From Gloeopeniophorella convolvens (lineage: Eukaryota; Basidiomycota; Agaricomycetes; Russulales): a DNA stretch of 64,000 bases. The notes under the pieces are model-generated. The model ran no database searches, was not told the DNA's origin, and worked only from the letters and a program-made list of their open reading frames with translations. The DNA lies in NCBI GenBank assembly GCA_022496205.1, contig WTXD01000005.1, positions 1 to 64,000 on the forward strand, in the 5' to 3' direction. Made by a program: the position numbers and the translations under genes. Below are positions 11,461 through 22,663 of the stretch, one piece after another (positions within the stretch are counted from its first letter, which is position 1; the number at the start of each line of letters is the position of its first letter).

Positions 11461-12029
11461 AATGGTTAATCTGCTACACTTCGAGCTCACGGCAACAAGG
11501 TTCTATAGCAAGTGGAGCAAACACCAGATTCGGCGCACCCACTCTGCTCCGCAGATTTCACCAATTGAGCTAACAGGCAACCAGCTCACGGACGAGATCT
11601 AGAGGGATCTTCTGATAGCAGCTCACCAAGCTGAGGCTGTTTCTGCCTCCCTCCAACATGTCACCATAAGGCTCAGCAATTGTGGTGAGCTGTTTGCTCA
11701 GAGCATTGCCCGCAATGGTGGTGAGGGGAGCCATGCTCAGCAGAAGCGGGCCTCTCGTAACTGATGGGCCTAATCGAGATGGAAATAAATGAATTGGAGG
11801 CCATCTTCTGCTCTGATCCGTATATATCATATACTGTTACTGTGCTCTGTGCGTGCGAGGAATGCATCAAAGGCGTGTGACGACTCTTTGCTCCACAATG
11901 GGTGACTGTTGATTTCTGTTGTCCAGAAGACATGCTCTAAATTGATCGAGTTTGCTCTGCAATGAGCATAAAAGTGACTCTCTAGATGAGACTTCATCAC
12001 GTCCCTCGTCTTGCCCTCATTTTCTCATT

Positions 12030-13900
12030 ATGTCTGCCACTGAGCAAACTGGTAGAATGGATCTTTCATTCACGACTGAAGATGTAGAGAAGCTGAAGGC
12101 CTTTGCTAATGGATTTCAGAAGGGAGATATTGCAGCGCAACATCAAGTGGTCTAGCAAGCGCTTAGAGCAGTTTATGGTCTGCGCACTGCAGAGGGGAAC
12201 TTTGACAAGATAGCTGCTAGAACTGTAAGTATATTGATATTCTTCTATGACTTGGTCTTACTGTTCTACACAGAAAATTAGGAAATGGTTTTACAATCAC
12301 ATTGACAACGGGAAGAAGCGCTACATGCTACTGACCAGACATTGGTCTGTGCGGAACGTCTATTATTATAAACATCATGCAGAGATCAATATGCACACTA
12401 CTCTGACTGGTGCTCCGCCTGGATCAATCACCTACCTTATAGCATTGCAATGAGTGACCACTGCAATGATGAAGGAATGCTCAGCTGAGGACCTAGAGCA
12501 ATGTGCTAAGGAAGCCGATCTTTGGTCCGCCACCAGTCCTCCTAAGCATGTTCAGGCGAGGTATATCTACTTCACAAATGTTATTCAGAGATCCTAGGAT
12601 GAATTTCTGCACTTATTAGAATTGCAACTTAAATGCAAAATCGCATTGTTGAAGACTTTCAGGAACAAATCTATCACTATTGTGGTGTTCGAACCTTGGT
12701 TGTTCTAGCTTTTAAGGACGACCAAGACCGGATTCATGCTGCCAGGTATGAATTAGGCCTTTGTTCCGCGTTATTATATGCTGCACTAACATTGGCATTC
12801 TTCAGCGAGGAGTGGAAAGGGTTTAATGAGAACAGCTTGAGTTTTAGTGCCTTCTGTCCCAACTGGAGGGATGTTCCATTCTAGGATCAATAGACACAGT
12901 ATGATGAGCTACTGTTCAATTGTACGTGGTTACCCATTCAATGTTCAGCCCTTGCTAAGTATACATGTCCTAGCATGGCAAGCTGACTCGCTTAGTGCTA
13001 TATTGACCAATATTAAACAAAATGGGCCTCACACTACAATCGTTACAGACCCTAGCAGTGAACCAGTGCTTCCTGATGTCTCATCCAAACAACGTGCCCA
13101 ACAACTTCAAGATCTGCTTCATGATTACATGACTTCTCACCTTCGTATGTTAAACACTATCTCTCTCAATTGTGGACTGATTCTAATCAGTCTATAGAGT
13201 TTTCCTCTGAGAACCCAAAGGCTGTTGTCTCTTGGAATGCACTGATCAAGGATCCATCAACTTGGCTAGCTGATGGCTGCTAGCCAGATTCATTCAGCTC
13301 GGAGGATCCATCTAGGCTTAAAAAGGCCGACATCATCTCTTTGTTCAATCATTGGTCTTCAGACTCGTTGTTCTTTGGTAAGCTGCTAGAGTGGAGTCCT
13401 CTGTGTTCCGCAATGCCATCTGGTCCATGTCATGTCACCTTGTCTGGTCACCCCATGCCCACTGCATCCAATCCATTCCATGGTAATAGACTTATTCCGG
13501 TGCAGATCGCTCAGCACTGACCAGATAGTTTAATCAATTAAGACTCTACTCAGCAGCCTAATTCCACTCCTCCCTCACCTCACCAGCACTCGAGTGTCGA
13601 CCCCACTTTTGGCACTGGTATGTATTTGTGGACATAGCATGCTTTTCAATTGAATCTTTGCTCCGCAATGTGCAGACATCGCATGTGGGTTGTTGCTGTT
13701 TGTTCAATGTTATTAACTTCAACATTTGGGCTTCTAGCTATGTTTAAGACTCCTCCTGTGAGGCATCTTTCTCCAAGCTCACCCAGAGTGCATGGGTCTG
13801 CTCCGCAAAGCCCGGTCACCCCCCCACTGGCACCACGGTAAATATCTACTCTTGGAAGTCAACCATAATATTTATACAACACACATACTATAGACATGAA
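12030..13900 (+). pseudogene. Decayed agaric transposon-associated gene (WFYNH-type region)
   Basis: From ATG at 12030 the reading gives an acidic helical start (TTEDVEKLKAFANGF), an intron near 12225-12273, then KIRKWFYNHIDNGKK and a segment ending AEINMHTTL. This resembles a WFxNH-containing family that is multicopy in Agaricomycete repeat regions. Later exons encode IVEDFQEQIYHYCG and FNENSLSFSAFCPNW. In-frame stops occur near 12153 (TAG), 12451 (TGA), 12882 (TAG) and 13283 (TAG); several are one transition from Gln, Arg or Trp codons. Function is unknown. It could be cargo or part of a large DNA transposon with the 10.4-kb gene. Confidence 0.5.
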
Positions 13901-13996
13901 GATTATATGCCTCTTCCAAAGCAGACCCCTAAGCCATCATGAAGATTGTGGTACAGTGTAATTTTAATGTCTATGGCACCTGTTATTTATGCTTTG

Positions 13997-14537
13997 TGTC
14001 ACGAACTGTACGATACTTTTCTTTTTCTACTTATCTTCCGTGTATGATACGAGCTCCGTTCCGACTCCATAACTCAGGGACGCTTATCTTTCACTCGTCA
14101 TACGATTCCTCCATACTTCTTGACGCGCCCCTTATGCCATTGGACCCCTACTGTACTTCTACCTAGGAGACCCACCTTGAGTCTGTTCTGACTCAGTATG
14201 ACTCGATACTAGGACATTATGTAAACCGTTCGACTTGTAGTACTTAAGGCGTAGCAGTCGTACTCTATGGCCTTAAGCCTGTTCTCCTTTGTCAATCGAC
14301 GAGGTTACCAGGGAATCCGCGTGAGGGACTTGTTCGCCCAAGTATCGCGAGGTCTTCAGCTCTTGAACTTGACGTACCGGAGGCCGATTGCCTCCATCTT
14401 CAGACATCACGTCTTATCCAGGATCCCGTGCACACTCACGTGCACCTTTGAGGACCGGCTCACATCGAGACCGACTTATCGAACCTTGCTCGTCTCAGCC
14501 CTCGCCAGCTTCGCTCGCGCCGGCTCAGGCTGTGACA
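13997..14537 (+). mobile_element. Solo LTR, family C copy 1
   Basis: This 541-bp repeat begins TGTCACGAACTG and ends CTGTGACA, and is flanked by the perfect TSD CTTTG (13992-13996 and 14538-14542). Plus orientation is assigned because the copy attached to the minus-strand gypsy element (23074-23615) is its reverse complement and that element reads leftward. Related copies are at 33013-33553 and, truncated, at 37376-37727. Confidence 0.93.
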
Positions 14538-14639
14538 CTTTGGTTTGCTTAGTGATTCGCATATAGCTGGCACGTCCTCTGTTGGTCTCGGGATTCTTTG
14601 TTGCTTGGAACCTGCTCTGCAATGAGCATACAGCACCAT

Positions 14640-15540
14640 TAGCAAAACTGACCGGGATTGATAAGAATTGATAAGAATTGATGAAAACTACTACCAATGA
14701 TAAGTGTAAGACATAGCAAGATGTCAACTGGTAACGCTTTGACTTAGCGAGATGCTAATTTACCCACCTCGCACAGTCCCTGTCTTGTAGTTATCAACCC
14801 CCATCAACACGCGTGTTGTGTCACCTGGCTATATCAATTCGTTAGTATGCTTAACAATGTCTGGTAGACACAATATCAATGACACTGTACCTTTGATAAC
14901 CCTTGATCGCGAGACTGTATACCTTTATCACACTCACTACTAACCTTGCCATGCATATATCATGCGTTGTCAATCTAGTTGAATCTTTATAAAGAGTTAC
15001 CACCCTGCGAGCCCAGCGTCTGCGAGTACAAGCTCGTCCCAGTCTACATACTCTAGCTCCTCGTCCACTCCCTCTGCAAAAACCTCCCCCTCTTATAGCA
15101 GGAAATAAGATCTTAATAAGTTATTATTGGGAACTGGGCTTATTTTGTCCTTATCCATCTAAATTGCCACACTAGTCATAAGACCTACATCTTATTAGCA
15201 TCTTTAAAAGAACTCCCAAAGATAAGGCACATAATAAGACATGAATAAGCCAGTCAAAAGGTGATCACACTATGATATAGAAACATGAGAAAGGAGCTAA
15301 TATTCCAATATACACTACTAACATTCTATACTAAGGTAACTAATACTTAATACTAACCCTAACCCTAACCCACCCTAAAGACCTAACCCTAACCCTCAAC
15401 CACAAGTCATCCAGCCAGGAACCAAGAAGTCTGCTGCTTCATGGTGTCAATAATGGTGCATGAAAGAGTAAGAAGACATACCTTATATCAGCCAGAGGAC
15501 TGAGAGCTAAGAGGGAGGGAGGCGAGGCAGCAGCAAGCTA
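14640..15540. other. AT-rich non-coding stretch
   Basis: No convincing gene, RNA or LTR is visible. The segment contains a short tandem repeat (GATAAGAATT twice near 14660), many TTATTA/AATAAG words, and at its right end the telomere-like repeats listed separately. The sequence from 15540 to 16530 turns GC- and pyrimidine-rich without a supported reading frame. Confidence 0.4.
15354..15395. repeat. Interstitial telomere-like repeats (TAACCC)n
   Basis: Three perfect TAACCC units (15354-15371) are followed by a degenerate unit (CACCCTAAAG) and two more units (15384-15395). TTAGGG/CCCTAA is the common telomere repeat of filamentous fungi. The tract lies inside ordinary sequence, so it is an internal copy rather than a chromosome end. 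Confidence 0.85.
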
Positions 15541-16536
15541 GCAAAGTGTTGTACTAATAGCGAAGTCAGCAAAGCCATGTAGGACATGCTGAACACTCAC
15601 TCCTGTGCCCAGTTCCATCCTATACAAACCTTGGCTTGCAGGTACAGCAGGAGGGAGAGGGAAGAGGAAATGGGAGAGAGAAAACGGGGGAAGATGGAGG
15701 GAGGAGAAGACAGCAAAGTGACGTGGCAGCGCGCGCCGCAAAGGTTGCACGACACCGGGTTCGGCTGGGTAGTTCACACACACGTCCCACATTGTCACGC
15801 ACTTAAGTCGATTCGACTTGCATTTCTGGGCCCGAGTTGACCTCGGTGAGTTCACCACCGTCCTCACCGACAAGCTCACCGCCTCACGCCTCCTTCAACC
15901 TTCCCATCCGCTCTCCAACCCGGTCCCCGAGCTGTTGAACATGGCTTGCGCTCCCATGTGAGTGCTTCTTCCATCAAACTCGCTGACTCCTACCACGTTA
16001 TCACTGTCACTCCCGCTGCTGCCTGCCGCCATCACTGCCTTTTCCCGTGCCCTCCCCAACATCTGCCGTCGCCGGATCATTGCCACAAGACTTTGGTGCA
16101 ATGTAAGGTGCGTAGCTACTAGCTACTTGATACACAGCGCGCAGCTCGCTCACTGCGCTCCTCCGCTCCTCCCTCGCCCTCGCCCTCGCATCACCCACCC
16201 CTCCTCCCCATGTCTCCCTGCACTCTCCTGACATCTCCAGCCCTCGACCTCTCCCACGATTTTCCGCAGAACAACGTGCATGCCCCCCACCCCCCACCTG
16301 CACTCAAACGCCCCCTCGCGTGCTTCGATACGCGCATTGTGTTTATGTGGTGCGCTCATGCCCCTCCCCATGCCATTATGACCAGCGCAACCTGACCCAC
16401 CACTGCATGGCCTAGCCAACTATGCACTGCACACGCTCCCGCCCACGCTCCTCTCCTGCGTGCTTGGTGCCGCCACGTTGCGCTGCACTGCGCACAAGGT
16501 GTGCCCCGCGCCCGCGCTTGCCGCGCTCATGTACGC

Positions 16537-17092
16537 TGTTAGGGTCCAGCGGTCTCTACGCTCGGAAACCTCGGATCTGGGTATTTTGCCCTGCGAAGCG
16601 ATCGGGTTAAGCTGGGTAGCAAAGGATGTGACCCCAGACTGCCCTTGAGCGCAGATGCGAGCCTGTACGTTTGTATATTGCGGTTCCCGTTACTTCCTTT
16701 TCCTTCCTGGTTCCTTTACACTTTCGGGTCGCAGGAAACCCTTGTACCTACCGGATTTGGCTTCGGGTTCCCACGTAGTCAGTAGTACTGCATCCTGTAG
16801 TGTTTTGGATCAAAAAGCTTCCTTTCCCCAGTGCTCCCATCTCATTTCGGGTCTGCGTCGCGTTCAGAGACTCTCCCTCACTCTCTGGAGGGCCCGAGGC
16901 CTTCCAGGACCTTCGGGTCAGCTTCAGGTTGTGTTCCTGCAAGTTCGGGTCCTTTCCTTGCGTTTCCGAGCGGATCCTTGCAGTCACTAGCTCATCCTAT
17001 TGCTCATCCGACCACCCAATCCTCATCCCATCACCCCTGGCGACTATAGCAACTCCCCTCGGTCCACATCTCTAGCTGGACTCAGGATATCA
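16537..17092 (+). mobile_element. LTR-like repeat D, copy 1
   Basis: This 556-bp repeat begins TGTTAGGGTCC and ends GGATATCA. It is flanked by ACGC on both sides (16533-16536 and 17093-17096; the match extends to ACGCT if the first T is counted as flank). TG...CA ends and a 4- to 5-bp TSD suggest a solo LTR. The same repeat recurs as an inverted pair at 26870-27425 and 27676-28231. Long antisense ORFs inside it are shared by all copies and are not taken as genes. Confidence 0.75.
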
Positions 17093-17096
17093 ACGC

Positions 17097-17405
17097 TGCA
17101 TTCGTTGAGGCGCGCTGGACGTACACCGTGCCCATCGTCATTGTCAGCGTGCGCCACACCCACGTGGGCACACCTTGGAGATTTGCAGGCGCCACCGTGA
17201 TGCACGTGCCCGAGCTGTGCGGGCGCAATGTGCACTTCTGGGAGCACAAGCACGGTGCGGGCGCCGCGGTATGGCGGGTGTGCACATGGCGGCAGAGACG
17301 GCGGTGCTCGAGGTGTTACCGGGCACAGACAGCGCGTTGCCCCGGCTTGCACACAGTGTGGCAGACGCGCTTAATGGCAGGCTCCGCACGCCTGAGAGCA
17401 CATAG
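17097..17405 (+). other. GC-rich coding-like remnant, unrecognised
   Basis: GC-rich sequence on both sides of repeat D1 stays open in one frame when D1 and one TSD are removed (ALMYA joining AFVEARWTYTVPIVIVS). Another frame ends convincingly as a C-terminus (LPRLAHSVADALNGRLRTPEST, stop near 17403). The fragments may be exons of a host gene broken by D1 and then by LTR B2 downstream. I do not recognise the protein and cannot fix the exon structure. From 17406 to 17492 nothing else is visible. Confidence 0.25.
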
Positions 17406-17492
17406 TTGTGTGCGCTGTGTAGAGCATGTAGGTGTGTGTATGTATTGTATAGTATCATTGTCATAAGCTATGGCATGGGTATATTGTCGGTG

Positions 17493-18018
17493 TGTTGAAG
17501 CACAGCAGAAACAGGGTGCCAACTAGGCAAGCAAGAGCAAAGCTCAGTCAGTGAAGTCAACAGACTAAGTATCATTGGCGCAATACCTAGGCAAGCAAGA
17601 GCAAAGCTAAAGTAACTAGGTAAGCGCAAGTCCGGAAGTTCCGGAAGTAAAGTACTTGCCTCAGTCAGTGAAGTCAACAGACTGAGGCTACAAGGGCGAA
17701 AACAGCGTCCTTTATATACACAAAAGGAGTGTGGTTTGCATGTGATAAACAACAGCAACATGTGATAACCAGAGACCCATGTGAAAGCGGAACTAAAGTG
17801 GGTCGACCGGAACTGCAGGTGGGTCAACCCGGAACTGCATGTGGGTCATGGAAGAGCCCGGAAGAATCTAGAACAGGAACGAGAGTAGGTACAGCCTTAG
17901 GGGCTAGAACATAATGATGTCATATACATTGTAGATCAGATAGCTCGCAGATCACCGAGTCCCTTATCTAATCTAATCAGAGACGTCCTTCCTGTCCTGA
18001 GTCCTGTCCGTCTCAACA
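17493..18018 (-). mobile_element. Solo LTR, family B copy 2 (inverted)
   Basis: This 526-bp repeat is the reverse complement of B1, starting TGTTGAAGCACAGC and ending TCTCAACA on the plus strand. It is flanked by the perfect TSD CGGTG (17488-17492 and 18019-18023). Confidence 0.93.
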
Positions 18019-18029
18019 CGGTGGGGTGG

Positions 18030-19490
18030 CATGGTGCCCTCAGACTTGTTATGGTTAAATAGCATGGTTGAGCAAGCTTCAGTGACTCGAGTGATACAAG
18101 ACATTGGTAAGGAAGGCAGAAGCAGGGCAGAAGACCCAGGTAAGCTAGGGGCTGTAAGATGGCTACAAGCAGGCCTAAATTTAGCTCTAAGAGTGGAAAA
18201 TCTTAAGATAAGGAAGATAAGACCAGTAAGCATGATAAGCAAGGAGTAAGATGGGGAGGTTTTTGTAGAGCCCCTGGCGCCCGCCCTCCACCACCCTCTC
18301 CTTTCATCTTCCGCGTCTGGATCGTCCCTCTCCAAGTCCTCCCACTCGTCCACCCTGCCATCCTCCGCCACCTCCGCCTCCTCATCAGCCGCCTCCTTAT
18401 CCTCCCCTAGCCCTTCATCATTGGTGGCATCTCTGTGAACCTCCGCCGGTCCACCCGTGCGCGGCACATGCGGGTCTCGAAGGAGGATCTGGTTGAGGAA
18501 GCACGTGAACTGGTGACCGACACTGCCTCCGCGCTGGCGCATCATCGTGTCTCAGTCGACGAACCTGTAAATACTGATTAGATACGAATTCACGTCCCAG
18601 TGCATGATATGTACATGTTCAAACCATAGCACTCCCAATCCTGGTCTTTGTCCTCGGGCCTGCACAAAGGACTCTCCGAGGCATTCGGAGGTGCGCCCAA
18701 GCGCAAACGTGGGGATAAGGTGGACCATGCAGATGACTTGTTCGGGATCCAGGAACCCAAATGCTCCTGGCTCGTCTGCGGGGATGAAGGAGAGGCGGTG
18801 CAGTCACTTTCGCAACCACCCCCCCGGACAGTCGTTGTTAATTCCAAACCAGCGCACCCATAGGAATTCGATCACGTGCGGCAGCGATACAGTGCTGTCT
18901 GCCTGTCAGTGCTGCACTACAGCATGAAAGACACCCAAAACCCATGCATACCAGTACAGGTGTTTAGGATTTGTCCGGTTAGTGATGTCTTTAGGGAGAG
19001 CACCATGATGTCGGTATGCGTGCGGGGATTGATAGAGTCTTGTTGGCGTTGGACATCGTACGAAGTGTAGTTGATACACAGAACTTTGTGCTTGTAGATC
19101 CGGTCATTCACAATCAAGACGTTACTGCGCTCCTCTTTGCTAAACTCGTGTTCATCGCCGTCGAAATATGCCTCGATGATGCGTCGCAGGAAGTGGTCCT
19201 TGAGGAGACCATTAAATCCCTAGACAGTTGTGAGTGCAAGTTGTCGAAATGCTACTTCACTCACCTCCAGAGCTAGATCACCTTGATGCTCGCCAAGCCA
19301 TGTTGGGAGGTGGAAGTGCTTGCACGTCAATTTGGATATATGATGGTGTCTTGCTAGGTCTGTGAAGGGTATTATGCATCAGGAATCCGACGCACGCATT
19401 GCCCCGAGTTTCGGAGGTTCCGCGCGGTTCCGGCCATTTGCAAACCATTCCGGTATTGTCCGCGCTTGCAAGTCGCCTGTGTTGCAGTGG
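18030..19490 (-). pseudogene. Decayed agaric multicopy transposon gene, C-terminal part
   Basis: Read leftward, frame-shifted blocks follow one another in the order seen in a large Agaricomycete repeat-gene family: LPTWLGEHQGDLALE, FNGLLKDHFLRRIIEAYFDG, RIYKHKVLCINYTSYDVQRQ, SINPRTHTDIMVL, WYAWVLGVFHAVVQ, EFLWVRWFGIN, AFGFLDPEQVICMVHLIP and VDRDTMMRQRGGSVGH, followed by a strongly acidic tail. I associate such blocks with the terminal part of KDZ/Plavaka-type transposon genes; the class is from memory and the exact family is uncertain. Frameshifts near 18950 and stops near 18910 and 19365 show decay. LTR E2 lies in the upstream part and LTR B2 just beyond the 3' end. Confidence 0.6.
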
Positions 19491-19500
19491 CGATGGATAA

Positions 19501-20152
19501 TGTCAGGACTCACTCGCAGAGTGCGCGCAGAGAGGATAGCAGAGTTTGGAGAGCGTCGAAGGGGATAGGCAGAAGATGAGCTGCGATATGCAGGAGCAGA
19601 GAGGGAACACACTAACAGTGCTATTGCAGTGCTAGGTACAGATGAGAGTGCCACAGATGGACAGTCTGAGGACCACTGGGCAATACATGGGGGTCTTATA
19701 TACTACTGGAGACCCCCCAGACGAATCTGGTCTAATTACTGATGGGGATTCCAGAGGGGATTCCCCATAACCTCTCCTCTCTGATACACTTCTTAGATTC
19801 CATCGCAGAGTGGGGCTTGAGGCCCCATGGAGTTCTTGATGATCAGAGTCCCAAAGAGGACGCATGAAGTGTTTCACCTTGATCAAGGTTCTGGTTACTT
19901 TGGGACGAGTAATATGGCCATTCTGAGAGATCCCTAGTCTGGGATCTTGGGGGTATTCCAGGGTTAATTGGCCATTAGGGAGTAGGGCGAGGAATGGGGG
20001 TGAAGGGTCACGTGATGCATTTCGACTTGTAGTCGCAATGTGAGTGGTACGCGTCGCATTGTGAGCGACGCGTAGGGTATTTACTGGTAGGGCTGGATTT
20101 GCTCTAGTGTTCTGAGCAGTTCGACCTCCTTGAGGCCTTAGTGTTCGTGACA
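19501..20152 (+). mobile_element. Solo LTR, family E copy 2
   Basis: This 652-bp repeat begins TGTCAGGACTCAC and ends GTTCGTGACA, with the perfect TSD GATAA (19496-19500 and 20153-20157). It is very similar to E1 along its length, with small indels. The flanking minus-strand frame (ILTNLLS joining IATATQ) is open across the empty site, so it too may have hit a coding exon. From 20158 to about 20545 the sequence looks like decayed coding DNA of the same minus-strand gene. Confidence 0.93.
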
Positions 20153-20559
20153 GATAACAAGTTGGTTAGAATCCTTTGCGTAGCTTGTGCCAGGTTTCCG
20201 CCCTTGTGAAATCCCGAAATATTGTCCGGGATTATAGCCTGCTTATATGCTGAATCCAATGTGGTCGTGAAATACTTTCAACTCTGCAAAACCTCGCACC
20301 AGGTCACAGCTAAACTATAGATAATTATGAGGTGGACCTCATTCTGTGGAACATTTTCAAAGTGTCAGAGCTGCATGTAGGGACCTTGCAACATTGACCA
20401 ACAGCCGATTCAGTTTGTATTCTCATCATGATAGCTACACACGAGGTCCCACTATTCACGCACACCACAATCGAGATTGTACTAGTGTATTTTCGACCAT
20501 CATTGAAGGTATACTAATGTACATTTTTGCTCTAGTAATCTCAGTGCATGTTCGTTGCA

Positions 20560-21860
20560 AAGATGTGCTGCACAAGGGTGCACAGTCCGCAGATGCACAC
20601 CACGTGTAGCATTGAGGCACGGTCGCCGCCATTCGAGGTCAGGTGGGGAAAGCTGCACATGAAGGAGCGCAGCGGGGCAGTTGGTGGTGCGAAGGTGGGG
20701 ATGCGGCCACACTCTGATGAGCACGGTGGCACTGCAAGATGTGTGTTGGCGGCCGAGGTTGCCATGGAAGCTCCGTGCGCGATGCTGATGTTTGACGTGG
20801 TGACATGGCCGTGTTCGTCAGCGCGCGGCGGGGTTTCGGCGCAATGCCCGTCGGTGTATGCATTCGAGGCAGCGGTCGCGGCATGCGCTGGGACACAGTC
20901 GTTGTCCCTTAGGGTTGACTGGGATAGGCCGCACGCATGGATGCACGGCGGTGCGACTGATAGTGCACGGATGGGGCTGTCGCCTCTGTCTGGGTCGATG
21001 TGGCTGTGGACTTCAGAGTACGGCAGCGTGTTGATGCGTGCATCAGGCACAGCCTCAGTCGGAATGGAAGTCACGCACGGGTGGGTGCAGCGGCGGAAAA
21101 GGCGAAGTCTGCGCGCAGACAGGAGCGCAGTCCTCGCTGGTGGTGATGTGGCCATGCCCGTCAGAGCATAGTGGTGATTCAGGGTGGCACACGTCGGGGC
21201 ACGCAAGGCTAGACTCGAGAGCGGGGGCATTGTACTCAATAAGGGGGGTGATGCTGTGCTCGTATGAGCGCGGCTGCGAGATGGATGGCCTAGACGTGTA
21301 GATGCGTGGTGGCGCGGAATTGTTGGCCGGTTTGGTGAGGCCACATTCATCAGGATGCGGCGGCGAGGCAAGTGCGAGGGCAGTACTGCCATCCTCGACC
21401 AGGGAAATGGTGTTGCACTCGTTGGAGTGCGATGGCAACTTGGTGATGCCGTATACGCGAAGCTGCGATGGCGGCGGGTCTGAGTGCGAGACTGAGACGG
21501 ACACGTCCTTGATCCCGCAGGCCTTGGTGCCATGCTCTGGCCAACATAGCGGGGATTCGTGCGCGTTTGAGTGCAGCGGCAGGGACGGCGAGTGCGACAC
21601 GAGGGTGGGTTCGCCACGCTCGGTCTGGAAGGGATTGCCGCATTCTGACGAGTGCGGCAGCGGAGCGAGTGATGACGAGCGGACAGCGCTGTCACCTTCG
21701 CCCGGGTTGTTGTGGCCGCGCTTGCTAGAGCACAGCGGTGGTTCCTTGATGCGCATGAGAGCGCGATTTTTCAGGTTGGAGTTGCCGCGTGCTGCATAAC
21801 GCAATGGTGGGGATGGCAAGTGAGACACCGGGACGGGGTCACCGTCCTTGGTCAGGTGAG
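20560..21860. repeat. Degenerate GC-rich tandem repeat, open in several frames
   Basis: A loosely repeated unit of roughly 60-75 bp recurs, built around CCACACTCTGATGAGCACGG-like words (variants near 20710, 21350, 21410, 21650 and 21870). Minus-strand translation gives recurring peptides such as PHSSECG, PHPDECG and SHSNECN. ORFs of 384 and 257 codons on the minus strand and 207 on the plus strand overlap one another. That is expected of a stop-poor GC-rich repeat and is weak evidence for a protein. I annotate it as a minisatellite, not a gene. Confidence 0.55.
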
Positions 21861-22139
21861 CACTGCCACACTCTGATGAGCGCAGCTGTGGAATGAGAGG
21901 GCTGCGCAGGATAGTGAGCGGTGGCGATGTGCTTGAGACGCGGAGGCAGTTGTACCGTCTTCAGCAGTCTCGGCCTTGATGCTACGCTCTGCCGAGTGCA
22001 GCGTTGTTGTCGTGGGACGCGGTGGCATACTCAGATTGTGCAGGAACTGACACGGAGCAGTGCAATCCCACAGTTCGCCGTCACCAGCCTGTCAATACTG
22101 GCAGCTATCTTTGTAAAGTAAAACATGGTAATATTCATA

Positions 22140-22663
22140 TTTTGGTCGTCATTTTCAGCATGAATTTTTGATACTATAGTAATGCTGATAATACAGCTAT
22201 TATAGTAAAAACTTCTATAAAGTGCATACTACACTGCTAACATGATAGTGCCTACTATAAACACTATTATAAATACAATAGTATACTATGTATTGTACTA
22301 TCAGTACTAGTAAATACTATAGTATATATATAGTCTTACTTAGAGTACTATAGTAAATATTATAGTGTACTATATACAGTTCTACCAGCACTATAGTAAT
22401 TACTATAGTATACTATACATGGGTATATCAGCCCTATAGTAAATACTATAGTATAACATACATGGTTTTGTTAGCCCTACAGTAAAGATTATAGTATACT
22501 ATGCATAGTTCTATCAGCTTTATAGTAAATACTATAGTATAATATATATGGTTTCACCAGCACTATAGTGAATACTATAGTATAATATACATGATTCTAC
22601 CAGTACTATAGTAAATACTATAGTATAATATACATGATTCTACCACCACTATAGTAAATACTA
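22140..22663. repeat. AT-rich minisatellite, about 43-bp unit
   Basis: From about 22250 a unit near 43 bp repeats roughly eight to nine times with divergence. The core is CTATAGTAAATACTATAG followed by TATAATATACATG and a TTCTACCAGCA-like spacer. The core is itself palindromic (TATAGTAAATACTATA). The left part (22140-22250) is less regular. The array stops abruptly at a truncated family-B LTR. No coding capacity is visible. Confidence 0.8.

Larger units (their letters stand above)
5597..14621. repeat. Dispersed 9-mer repeat TGCTCNGCA / TGCNGAGCA (20 TGCTNNGCA sites)
   Basis: Sites matching TGCTNNGCA start at 5597, 5665, 6798, 6862, 7386, 7779, 7971, 8184, 8281, 9278, 10509, 10622, 10922, 11062, 11545, 11734, 11953, 13659, 13799 and 14613. 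TGCTCAGCA and TGCTGAGCA are reverse complements, so most sites are one 9-mer in two orientations. They fall in exons and in introns of decayed genes on both strands. None were found in the solo LTRs E1, B1 and C1 that lie inside the same interval. I noticed no other copies elsewhere in the window by eye. The repeat appears to mark one large DNA element that was later invaded by LTRs. Confidence 0.7.

Noticed and set aside
20541..21695. 384-codon minus-strand ORF as a gene
   Set aside because: It lies in a GC-rich tandem repeat that is open in several frames on both strands and has no recognisable domain.
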